Shown here in pieces: positions 23,820 to 32,144 of a stretch of DNA of 64,000 nt (its first letter is position 1; each line of letters opens with the position of its first letter). The position numbers were made by a program, and so were the translations under genes. This DNA comes from Acidobacteriaceae bacterium. Lineage in GTDB: Bacteria; Acidobacteriota; Terriglobia; Terriglobales; Acidobacteriaceae. The stretch lies in assembly GCA_025350325.1 (NCBI GenBank), contig JANXYB010000045.1, positions 40,801 through 104,800 on the forward strand. The letters are read 5' to 3'. Below the pieces are notes generated by a model. It was not told the DNA's origin, ran no database searches, and saw only the letters and a list, made by a program, of their open reading frames with translations.

Positions 23820-25298
23820 CTATTGCTTCAACTTCAGCAGCGAATCGCGATCGAGCACATTTCCGTCCTCAATCAATGTGGAAATGCGCCGGACATTCCA
23901 GATACTCAACGTCGGATCGGCATCTAAAACGAGTATGTCGGCACGCCGTCCCGGTGCGACCTGGCCCAGCTCATTCCAGCCAAACTGAATCGCGTAATTA
24001 TTAGTGGCTGCCGCAAGCGCCTCGCGTGGGGAAAGACCGATACGTACCAGCATTTCCAGTTCAACGTGCAACGAGATTCCTGACATCGTTCCCAGCGTTG
24101 ATGCGCCCGAAGCTGCGAGGTAGTGGGGGTACTGCGCATACATGACCTGGTTGATGTTCCACAACCGCATCGCAGTCAGGTCTGCTTTCTTCCGCAGATT
24201 CTCTTCCATCCAGTGTTGGGTCAGGTTCGGCAAGCGCCGAGTCCAGGGGGCCAACGGATAAACCGCCTCGCCTGTGCTACGGTCTGGCGGTTGAAACATG
24301 TTTGCTGGATTGAGCAGCGCAGCCGCCGGCTCTCGCCATAAATTGCGATGGCCCGGCAGGTTGAGGAAATACTGGCTGAACGTCGGCATCAGGGCTCCAT
24401 GATGCGCAGCGATAAACCGTGCATAGGTGCGAAAGTGCGGATCGTTCACCGGCAAATGTTCGGTGTAGTCATAAGCCGTGTTTGCCGCGAAACCGTATGG
24501 GTCATCAACCAGCGGCCGCTGCAACTCATCGGGAATCACACCGATTTCGTAACGGCCCATATGCAGCAATGCATCGACGCCCGCATCGATTCCAACTTTG
24601 AAAGGCGTCGCGATGAATTCGCCGTACGTAACCAGCCCCATCTGATGCGCGCGGGTAATAATCCACTGTGTATTCGCTGCTGTCAGGTTCCAGCCTAGCC
24701 ACAGTACACGGGTGCCGAGGTGCGCGGTGTCGTTCATCTGCCGCGCCGTATCTTCGGGGTTCAATTCGACCGGGTGCGCACCTTCCCTCAATCGCGCACT
24801 CCAATCGCCATGCCCCATGAGCAGGCTCCAGTTATCGGTTGAGCCGATAGAGTCAAGCAGATAGATATGCGGACTGGGGTTTGCAGCGCTGTCGATGTGG
24901 CCGCGACGATCGTCGGCGCTCGCCACAACTGTGGTCACGCCCATGTATAGATTCGCGTTGGCCTGACCCTGGCTGGCCATGCTGGCGAACCCATCAACCA
25001 AGCCTGGGACCAGGAACTTTCCCGTGCAGTCTATGACCCGCGCGTCTCTTGGAATGATGACTTCAGCGCGTGACCCAACTTCGGAGATGCGCCCCTCGCG
25101 CACCACTACGACTGCGTCGCTTTGATCTCTCGCCGACCGGCCCCAATTTGTAACATCGACGACGGTACCGCCCTCGAGTACCAACGGAGCCGATGAAGAG
25201 GGCAATGGAATGGTGGGTGGCGGATTTTGCGACCAGCCTGTGACGGCGACCAGCAGCGGTGCAACTACGCAGGGCAGGAAAGAGCGGAGAGTTTGCAT
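23820..25298 (-). CDS. Secreted amidohydrolase-fold protein lacking the metal-ligand motifs
   Basis: The 492-aa product has a signal peptide (MQTLRSFLPCVVAPLLVAVTG) and an amidohydrolase-superfamily architecture: composite beta-sandwich (VLEGGTVVDV...VREGRISEVG), TIM barrel, and the C-terminal ALAAATNNYAIQFG...LGQVAPGRRADILVLDADP. The metal ligands are mostly missing. The usual PGLIDxHxH reads PGLVDGFAS, the strand-5 His region reads GLVTYGEFIA, and the GTDA aspartate is replaced within SGASTLGTM. Only the His in ALLHMGRYE remains. It is therefore unlikely to be a normal metallo-hydrolase; binding or a changed mechanism is possible. ATG 25298 is preferred to upstream starts because it begins the signal peptide. 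Confidence 0.82.
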   Translation of the reverse strand: MQTLRSFLPCVVAPLLVAVTGWSQNPPPTIPLPSSSAPLVLEGGTVVDVTNWGRSARDQSDAVVVVREGRISEVGSRAEVIIPRDARVIDCTGKFLVPGLVDGFASMASQGQANANLYMGVTTVVASADDRRGHIDSAANPSPHIYLLDSIGSTDNWSLLMGHGDWSARLREGAHPVELNPEDTARQMNDTAHLGTRVLWLGWNLTAANTQWIITRAHQMGLVTYGEFIATPFKVGIDAGVDALLHMGRYEIGVIPDELQRPLVDDPYGFAANTAYDYTEHLPVNDPHFRTYARFIAAHHGALMPTFSQYFLNLPGHRNLWREPAAALLNPANMFQPPDRSTGEAVYPLAPWTRRLPNLTQHWMEENLRKKADLTAMRLWNINQVMYAQYPHYLAASGASTLGTMSGISLHVELEMLVRIGLSPREALAAATNNYAIQFGWNELGQVAPGRRADILVLDADPTLSIWNVRRISTLIEDGNVLDRDSLLKLKQ

Positions 25299-25444
25299 GA
25301 GACGAACGGTATTCTTTGGATTGTCGCACACGCCCATCTGAAAACCGCTCAAACATTCACTCCCCATCACTGCTTGTTGGGCCCGTTCGTGCTTGAATGA
25401 AATGCTCATCAAGCCGCGGAATCTGCCGTTGATTGTGCGGATTC

Positions 25445-27334
25445 CTAACTGGCCACCAACGTACGCCGCTTGCGTAGTTTCAAGAGCGGCAACACCTGCG
25501 CGTAGGCCTCGTCAACGCTTACGCCATACTTGGCGCGCAACGCGTCAATCTTGCCGTGCTCGATGAATTGATCTGGCCAGCCGATGCGCACAACGGGAAC
25601 CGCACTGCCAAGATCTTGCAGCGCCTCGAGCACCGCAGACCCAAAGCCACCCATCTTCACGTGATCCTCAAAGGTTACAAAGACAGCAACACGGCGGGCG
25701 TATTGTGCAAGCATTTCGCGATCGAGAGGCTTGATAAAGCGCGGATTGATGACTGCCGCAGAGAACCCCTCGCGCTCTAATCGCTCTGCCAATTCGCGTG
25801 CCATCGTGATCATGGGCCCCAGTCCCAGTATCGCGATGTCAGACCCGTCCGCGAGCACTTCAGCCTTACCGACGGGCAATACCTGGGGCGAGGGCTTGCA
25901 AGTTACGCAGGCCACTGCGCCACGTGGGTAACGAATCGCGCTGGGACCATCGATCTGCAGCGCGGTGGCCATCATATCTGCTAGCTCATCTTCATCCTTG
26001 GGCGCCATCAACACCATCTGCGGAATACCGCGCAGATAGCTGATGTCGAAGAGCCCGTGGTGGGTAGGACCATCATCGCCCGACAAGCCTGCACGATCCA
26101 TGCAGAAAAGTACCGGCAACTTCTGCAGCGCTACATCGTGGACGATCGGATCGAAGGCTCTCTGTAAAAATGTCGAGTAGATGGCGCATACCGGGCGAAA
26201 TCCGCGGGTCGCCATGCCGGCCGCAAACACCACCGCGTGTTCCTCAGCGATGCCTACGTCGAAATAGCGCGTCGGATGATGCGGACGAAAGAGATCAAGG
26301 CCCGTGCCATTGGGCATTGCGGCGGTGATGGCTACAACGCGCTCATCTTTGTTGGCCAACTCGACCAGCGTGTTGGCGAACACTTCAGCATACGTCGCGA
26401 CGCCCGCGGGCTTGGTCATGCCCGTTTCAGGATCGTATGGGCCAAGGCCATGAAATTTTTTCTGGCCATCGAGCGCCGGTTGAAAACCACGCCCCTTCTG
26501 CGTAAGGACGTGCAACAAAACGGGCCGATTTTCCGCCTTGAGAAACTTGAAAGTTTCCACCAGCAACGGCAAATTGTGACCGTCGATGGGACCGTAATAC
26601 TGCACACCGAATTCCTCGAATAAGATCGAGGGCCACAACATGCTCTTGGCGGCCTCTTCGGCGCGGCGCACCACTTCAACGGCGGTCTTGCCGCCAAGTT
26701 TTTGCACGATCCTGCGCGCAGAGTCGTGCAGGCGGTTGTAATGCTCGTTGGTTACGATGCGATGGAAGTAACTCGCAATCGCGCCCACGTTGCGGTCTAT
26801 AGACCACTCATTGTCGTTGAGCACCACAATGAGACGCTTGGTCTGTTCGGCGATGTTGTTGAGCGCTTCAAATGAAATGCCGTTGGTAAACGCCGCGTCT
26901 CCGGCTACGGCGACCACATGTTCCTTACCGCCGGCAAGATCGCGTGCTACCGCCATACCCAGTGCTGCCGACAATGCCGTGCCCGCATGGCCGGCTCCGT
27001 AACTATCGTGCTCGCTTTCGGTGCGAAGCATGAACCCATTCAAACCGCCTGGCTGGCGAATCGTATCGAGCCGATCTCGTCGCCCGGTGAGGATTTTGTG
27101 AATATATGCCTGGTGGCTGACATCGAATACAAATTTGTCTGCGGGGGTGTCAAAAACTGTGTGCAGCGCCAGCGTCAGTTCAACCACGCCAAGGTTGGGG
27201 CCCAGGTGACCGCCGGTTTTAGACAGCGTTTGAATCAGAAATACTCGAATCTCCTCTGCTAGATCGACCATTTGCGCGGAATTCAGGCATTTAAGATCGG
27301 CCGGCGAGTGGATGGTTTCGAGCAGATTTCCCAT
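25445..27334 (-). CDS. dxs: 1-deoxy-D-xylulose-5-phosphate synthase
   Basis: DXS condenses pyruvate and glyceraldehyde-3-phosphate with thiamine diphosphate, the entry step to the MEP isoprenoid pathway and so to undecaprenyl and quinone tails. The 629-aa protein has the N-terminal SxTGGHLGPNLGVVELTLALH, the ThDP-binding GDAAFTNGISFEALNN...VLNDNEWSID motif, YYGPIDGHNLP, and the transketolase-type domain (FDVGIAEEHAVVFAAGMA, DRAGLSGDDGPTHHG). ATG has AGAAGG upstream. It stands alone and diverges from the plus-strand gene at 27,683. Confidence 0.96.
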   Translation of the reverse strand: MGNLLETIHSPADLKCLNSAQMVDLAEEIRVFLIQTLSKTGGHLGPNLGVVELTLALHTVFDTPADKFVFDVSHQAYIHKILTGRRDRLDTIRQPGGLNGFMLRTESEHDSYGAGHAGTALSAALGMAVARDLAGGKEHVVAVAGDAAFTNGISFEALNNIAEQTKRLIVVLNDNEWSIDRNVGAIASYFHRIVTNEHYNRLHDSARRIVQKLGGKTAVEVVRRAEEAAKSMLWPSILFEEFGVQYYGPIDGHNLPLLVETFKFLKAENRPVLLHVLTQKGRGFQPALDGQKKFHGLGPYDPETGMTKPAGVATYAEVFANTLVELANKDERVVAITAAMPNGTGLDLFRPHHPTRYFDVGIAEEHAVVFAAGMATRGFRPVCAIYSTFLQRAFDPIVHDVALQKLPVLFCMDRAGLSGDDGPTHHGLFDISYLRGIPQMVLMAPKDEDELADMMATALQIDGPSAIRYPRGAVACVTCKPSPQVLPVGKAEVLADGSDIAILGLGPMITMARELAERLEREGFSAAVINPRFIKPLDREMLAQYARRVAVFVTFEDHVKMGGFGSAVLEALQDLGSAVPVVRIGWPDQFIEHGKIDALRAKYGVSVDEAYAQVLPLLKLRKRRTLVAS

Positions 27335-27682
27335 GTATTACCTTCTCCCGTTGAAAGCCGGGCGGTGAAAGCAAAGATCTTCGAGCCATTGCTTTAGCTG
27401 GCTTTGCCAACCAAGAGTATACCAAGGAGGCAGTTTTGGCGCTGCGTATTAGACGACGCTGCACTGCAACGGTCTCACTGGCGTGAGGCCACATTCGGGA
27501 ATCGTTCTGACCAATCTAGCGGGTGAATGCACGCATGACACTTTGGTTCTGCAAGCTGACGCAAAAGTAACGTGACTTGTGTGTTGTCACAGGCATCCTT
27601 CGCCGTACTACAAGTTATTCAAAGCGGGGTACCATTAACCGATGTAACTAGTCACAAACGCACACTTCAAGAGGCCGAAAAC
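27335..27682. other. Divergent intergenic region between dxs and the 591-aa protein gene
   Basis: About 350 nt with promoters presumably pointing both ways. A GTGAC-N9-GTCAC inverted repeat lies at about 27,572-27,590, and TTGTCA with TACTAC 16 nt further could be a plus-strand promoter. Neither is strong. No gene was recognised. Confidence 0.4.
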
Positions 27683-29458
27683 GTGAACGCAGAAGTCATT
27701 AAAAGTGAACGAAGTATCGTCTCGGATACGCTGCAATGCCTGACCGACCAAGCCAAACTCTGCCGCGAGAAGATTGATCTCCTCGAAGCGGGACAACAGC
27801 TAAGCCGATCTGAAGTTGTCGGCGATCTGAGCAAATTGCTCGACCTCTGCCAGAATCTTAGGGACGCGATTGCCTCTGAGGACAGCACGGCCACATGGAA
27901 GACCAAGGCTGAAGTTCACTCTCTCGTCACCAGGCTTGATCAGACAGCGGCCAAGCGCCGGCGTAACCTCGACCTCGCCCAGTTACTAGCCAGCGGAACG
28001 GTCCTGCATCGCCGCGAAAGAACCAGGCAAGAGCGCCTCGCGCAGCGCGATGCGGCTGTGGCCGAATTGATTGAGATGTCCTCGCTGCCCGCATTTCCAC
28101 ATCTGCCGGGCCCCGTCGTCGAGGAGTGGATCAAGTGGGCACTTAGCCTTGAAGATGGTTCGAATGCGCCCGACCTTTTGCATCTAAAGAGCAATTTCCC
28201 GCGGCTCGACGACTTCATTTGCCAAATGGAAATCGAACAGTGGCAGGACGAGGGTTCGCTTAGCTCGATCGATGTATTGCAACCAGGCACCGCCGTCGTT
28301 GAGAAAACCCCTCTGATCGCTACTGCTGACGCCAATGCGGTTTTCCCGCCCGCTGCGTCCGATCCTGTCGCGCAGATGGCGCTCGGCGAAGTCATTTCAG
28401 AGGAAGCGCCTCCCGTGCACCGCGAGCAGGCGGTCTCATCCCCGGAATCGACTGACGTTGCAGAGCCCTCTACTCAATCTGAGGCCCCGTCCCCTCTCAG
28501 CCCGACCGAGGAGCTTCCCGTGGCATCTGAAGGCGGAGAGCAAGGAGTGGCAGTGGGAACGCCCCTTTCCGATGATCCTGAGACCCTTTCTTTCTTCTCT
28601 GAGCACGAAATCGAGGCGTTTACCCAGTCACTCGCTGAGGCTAAGAGCATCCTGAAAGCACAACGCAAAGTGCGCGCCCTATTGGCTGTGTCACACTGGC
28701 TTTTGCCGCGTGACCAAAACCCTGTACTGCATTCCGAGTATGGAATTCGCGCTCAACTCAACGACCCATCAATCCCCGAAGTGGTGGTAGCCTCGCCCGA
28801 AGAAGCAACCCGCATCATCGACAGCGCTGAAGGCCTGCCGCTGGTGGCGGGTGGCGCGGACCTGTTGCGCTGGGCCCTGACCCAGCATGCCGGCCATGCC
28901 TACAAAGGCATCGCCGCCTTGCGCCGCTTCAGCATTGAGAGGCTCAAGCACTGGTTCAGCCAGTTGTACAAAATCCAGCTTGCCGATCAGCAGATCCAGG
29001 ATATTTATATGCTGACCTCTGGCATTCCGCTGCTGGTCGGCGAAATGCATCGGCTGATCATTCCGCAGAACGACGAACCGCCAGCCTGGCTTGGCCACGC
29101 GCGCTGGATTGAAATTAAGACCAGCTACGGATTCCGCCTCGCCGCTCTCGCCCAGGAAATAAGAGATGGCGCCCCCGCGCTTCGGCTGAGACGGCGCGAA
29201 ATCGCAGTGCTCAAGATGGTCAACATCGCCAGCAACGATTCAACGCCAGAAACCATAGCCGCCAACCTTTCTGAGTCATGGCACAAATACAATCGCCCCG
29301 AACTTGACCCGTTGAGCGTAGCCGACGAAACCAGTGTTGAATTGCTTCAGGATCTCGGCCTGTTGCCGATGGGTAAAGAACCCGGCTTGAGCCCCATCAA
29401 GGCCCTGCTGCCGCTCGCATCGAATGACGCCTTGCGCCAATTCGTTCGCTACCTGTAA
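27683..29458 (+). CDS. Uncharacterised 591-aa protein: coiled-coil, disordered linker, helical C-terminal domain
   Basis: The protein is not recognised. Residues 1-190 are helical and charged with coiled-coil character (EKIDLLEAGQQLSRSEVVGDL, RRERTRQERLAQRDAAVAEL). About 195-300 is a Ser/Pro/Glu-rich, probably disordered linker. About 300-591 is globular and helical. This last part reads like the lid and winged-helix end of a STAND/AAA-type ATPase: IQDIYMLTSGIPLLVGEMHRL (about 440-460) resembles the GGxPLxL motif after sensor helices. However, no Walker A or B motif exists anywhere in the protein. GTG 27683 follows AAGAGG at 8 nt; an upstream GTG at 27572 is possible but has no ribosome site. 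A strong terminator follows. No neighbour suggests a function. Confidence 0.7.
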   Translation: MNAEVIKSERSIVSDTLQCLTDQAKLCREKIDLLEAGQQLSRSEVVGDLSKLLDLCQNLRDAIASEDSTATWKTKAEVHSLVTRLDQTAAKRRRNLDLAQLLASGTVLHRRERTRQERLAQRDAAVAELIEMSSLPAFPHLPGPVVEEWIKWALSLEDGSNAPDLLHLKSNFPRLDDFICQMEIEQWQDEGSLSSIDVLQPGTAVVEKTPLIATADANAVFPPAASDPVAQMALGEVISEEAPPVHREQAVSSPESTDVAEPSTQSEAPSPLSPTEELPVASEGGEQGVAVGTPLSDDPETLSFFSEHEIEAFTQSLAEAKSILKAQRKVRALLAVSHWLLPRDQNPVLHSEYGIRAQLNDPSIPEVVVASPEEATRIIDSAEGLPLVAGGADLLRWALTQHAGHAYKGIAALRRFSIERLKHWFSQLYKIQLADQQIQDIYMLTSGIPLLVGEMHRLIIPQNDEPPAWLGHARWIEIKTSYGFRLAALAQEIRDGAPALRLRRREIAVLKMVNIASNDSTPETIAANLSESWHKYNRPELDPLSVADETSVELLQDLGLLPMGKEPGLSPIKALLPLASNDALRQFVRYL

Positions 29459-29489
29459 CGCAGTAGCTATCCGGGTACTCACTCATCAT

Positions 29490-29528
29490 GGCCGCGCGCA
29501 TGTTCTCAAAGAATGCGCGCGGCCTTTT
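29490..29528 (+). terminator. Rho-independent terminator after the 591-aa protein gene
   Basis: GGCCGCGCGCAT and ATGCGCGCGGCC form a perfect GC-rich stem of about 12 bp with a short loop, followed by TTTT. It lies 31 nt past the stop codon. Confidence 0.88.
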
Positions 29529-29642
29529 ACGTTTGCTCGCCGCCCGATGTCGTCGGAGCCGACCAGCTAAACCGTCCTCGTCGCGCTGCCGTTGTACGAT
29601 TGCCCTATTGAATTTGTCAAGTTCGCCGGAGGGACACGCGCC

Positions 29643-30197
29643 ATGATTACAATCGGCAAAATAATTTTCTGCACAGTCTTATTAGGGATGTCAGCTTTCG
29701 CGATTCCTGCGGCAGTTGCGCAATTGCCTGACATGAGCGCACCCGCGGCTGCACCCAATCCTCTTACCGATCCGACGGCCAAGCCGGGCAAGGTATTGCT
29801 CTTCGATCTTGAAGCACGCTTTGCCAAGGACGTTCTCGAACGCGGCGGCGCAGCATTTGCAGACTGGTTTGCAGAGGACGGTGTGGCGCTCGGCAATGGC
29901 CAGCCCCCATCGATCGGGCGTGTGGCAATCATGAAGTCCGCAACCTGGTCACCCAAGACATATCAGCTCACGTGGACTCCTACCGATGCGCAGATGGGGC
30001 CCTCGGGCGATATTGGCTACACGTGGGGACACTTCGAAGGGCATAGCAAGGATGCCAACGGCAAGCCCGTCTCAACCACCGGGCGCTACATCACCATCTG
30101 GCGCAAGCAAGCTGACGGTAATTGGAAAGTGGTGCTCGATGCGGGCGCGAACGAACCGGCCGGTGGCGGCGATTGCTGCAAACTCCCCAACAGCTAA
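29643..30197 (+). CDS. Exported DUF4440/SnoaL-like (NTF2-fold) protein
   Basis: The 184-aa product has a signal peptide (MITIGKIIFCTVLLGMSAFAIPAAVAQ) and one NTF2-like domain. The features are LFDLEARFAKDVLERGGAAFADWFAEDGVAL at the start and GDIGYTWGHFEG...TGRYITIWRKQADGNWKVVLDAG at the end, both typical of DUF4440. Such domains bind small ligands or act as isomerase/cyclase scaffolds; the role here is unknown. ATG 29643 begins the signal peptide with GGAGGG upstream at about 10 nt. Confidence 0.85.
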   Translation: MITIGKIIFCTVLLGMSAFAIPAAVAQLPDMSAPAAAPNPLTDPTAKPGKVLLFDLEARFAKDVLERGGAAFADWFAEDGVALGNGQPPSIGRVAIMKSATWSPKTYQLTWTPTDAQMGPSGDIGYTWGHFEGHSKDANGKPVSTTGRYITIWRKQADGNWKVVLDAGANEPAGGGDCCKLPNS

Positions 30198-30356
30198 TAA
30201 CGCCGGGGCCAGCCACCCGGCTTGAAGTCGGGTTCGCTTATACAGCGTCGAATTTATGCTCATTCGGATTCCCTTCCCCGCCAGAACCCGTCACAATATT
30301 GAGTGGACCCACGCCCAAGCCATCCGCGAGTCAGAACGAATGATGTTTCTCGCCTC

Positions 30357-32144
30357 ATGACTGTTCGACTGCAAAGCTTGCGCCTCCTCGTCGCCGTCTC
30401 AGTCGCCGTCGTGGCGTTTCTGCTGACCTGGGGCTTAGCCACGGCTTCGGCGCAAGCCGCCCAGCAACCTGATCAAGGCCCAGCGCCGAACTCCGCTCCC
30501 TCTCCCCGCGTTACGGTGCACGGGCTGGTGCGCAACGGTACTTCGGGCGAGCCGTTGCCGCGCGCGCTGGTGCGCATCGACGGAGATGCTTTCACTGGCA
30601 CGCTCACCGATGGCGAAGGCCGATTTGAGTTGCCCGACGTTCCAGTCGGACCGCAGAGTTTTGCAATCAAGAAGCCCGGCTTCGGCGACCAGTCCTCTGT
30701 GCCTGGGTCGGTTGGCCGGTGGGCCAATCGCGATTTCGGACATAATGTGATCGTCGTCGCCGAGATGCCCGACGTGGTCTTCACCCTGACCCCTGTCAAT
30801 TCGATCCGAGGGCAGATTCAGCTTTCAACCGGCGACCCCTCACAAGGTATTGTCGTCACGCTGCTCACGCGAGTCGTACAGGATGGCCGAGCCGTGTGGC
30901 AAGCTGCGAATTCGGCCCGCACCAACAGCGAGGGTGTTTACCGATTCGGCAATCTCGCTGACGGCAGCTATGCCTTGTACACCGGACCCACGATGGAGAG
31001 CGAGTCCGCAACCAGTCTGATAGAAGCCGGCATTGCAGCCAACATAGCCCGCAGCGGATATGCCAGTGTCTTTTATCCTGAGTCACGCGATCTCGCCGCG
31101 GCCGCAAAAATCCGGCTGGCCGGCGGTGAGCAGGCTGAGGCGAATTTCTCGCTTGTCTCTGAACCGTTTCATGCGGTCGCAGCCACGGTTACCTTTCCCC
31201 ATGCGGGCGCAGCGGTTGATCAGGTTGCAACGATGGTTTCGGTGCTCGTACTCGATGCGCAAGGCCATCAGCTTCCTTACAATACTCAGTACGACGCGGA
31301 TGCACACACGGTGCAGACACTTTTGCCCGATGGCAATTATGAATTCGTGGTCATCGCCACCACTTCACGCTCGTCGGGAAGCGCGGTTGGCGGAATCCAA
31401 ACTCTAACGGCTCCCAATGGAGCTTCTCAAACCGGCCAGGCAGGTTTTGCGGTCGCGGGCCGCGCGGTGACGAACGTGCGTGTGCCCCTCGCCCAGGCCC
31501 ATGCCAGTCCAGTGCAAATGACCTTGGCGCAGAGTGCGCCACCGAGTACTCCTGGCGTGGGCAGCGAAATTTTCATCACCCTCAGCCAGACCGGCGGATG
31601 GGTGGCCGACGGCATGGTCACCAGTTATGCGCAAGGCAACACCGCCGGCACACTTGCAGCATCGTTCGTCACGCCGGGTGCCTACTGGGTGCACACCAGC
31701 ATTGCACAAAGGAATTTGTGCGAAGGCGCGTTCACCGCCGGCGGGGCAAGCCTCGCACGCGAACCGCTGGTGTTAGGGCTCTCTGGTGCAACCGCGCCAC
31801 TGACCCTGGTGTTGCGCGAAGATTGCGCCAGCCTGACCCTCTCGCTGCCTGCATCCATCGCGGGAATCATCGCGGGCGAGGAGCGAGCCATCACCGTCTA
31901 CGCGGTTCCTGACTTCGATTCGACGGCGGACGTGGTCTCGCAGACACTGCGCCCATCGACCGGGGGCACCATCACCCTCACCGGCCTTACTCCGGGCGCT
32001 TATCACGTTTACGCATTCTCCCAACCCGTTGCGCTTGAATACCGCAACCCCTCGGTGATGGCGGCTTTGCGCAACGCAGGCCAGGCCGTTACGCTTGCTC
32101 CCGGAGCCAAAACAGACCTCATCGTTGAGGCGCCGCAGCCATGA
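30357..32144 (+). CDS. Secreted carboxypeptidase-regulatory-like domain protein
   Basis: The 595-aa product has a signal peptide (about 1-33, ending ATASAQA). A carboxypeptidase D regulatory-like beta-sandwich follows (VTVHGLVRNGTSGEPLPRALVRIDG...TDGEGRFELPDVPVGPQSFAIKKPGF, about 50-115). A second such unit is SIRGQIQLSTGDPSQGIVVTLL...TNSEGVYRFGNLADGSYALYTG, and further beta-rich repeats follow. No peptidase motif or TonB-receptor barrel is present. Proteins of this build are abundant in Acidobacteriota; their role is unknown. The stop overlaps the ATG of the next, related gene by 4 nt (ATGA). Confidence 0.82.
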   Translation: MTVRLQSLRLLVAVSVAVVAFLLTWGLATASAQAAQQPDQGPAPNSAPSPRVTVHGLVRNGTSGEPLPRALVRIDGDAFTGTLTDGEGRFELPDVPVGPQSFAIKKPGFGDQSSVPGSVGRWANRDFGHNVIVVAEMPDVVFTLTPVNSIRGQIQLSTGDPSQGIVVTLLTRVVQDGRAVWQAANSARTNSEGVYRFGNLADGSYALYTGPTMESESATSLIEAGIAANIARSGYASVFYPESRDLAAAAKIRLAGGEQAEANFSLVSEPFHAVAATVTFPHAGAAVDQVATMVSVLVLDAQGHQLPYNTQYDADAHTVQTLLPDGNYEFVVIATTSRSSGSAVGGIQTLTAPNGASQTGQAGFAVAGRAVTNVRVPLAQAHASPVQMTLAQSAPPSTPGVGSEIFITLSQTGGWVADGMVTSYAQGNTAGTLAASFVTPGAYWVHTSIAQRNLCEGAFTAGGASLAREPLVLGLSGATAPLTLVLREDCASLTLSLPASIAGIIAGEERAITVYAVPDFDSTADVVSQTLRPSTGGTITLTGLTPGAYHVYAFSQPVALEYRNPSVMAALRNAGQAVTLAPGAKTDLIVEAPQP

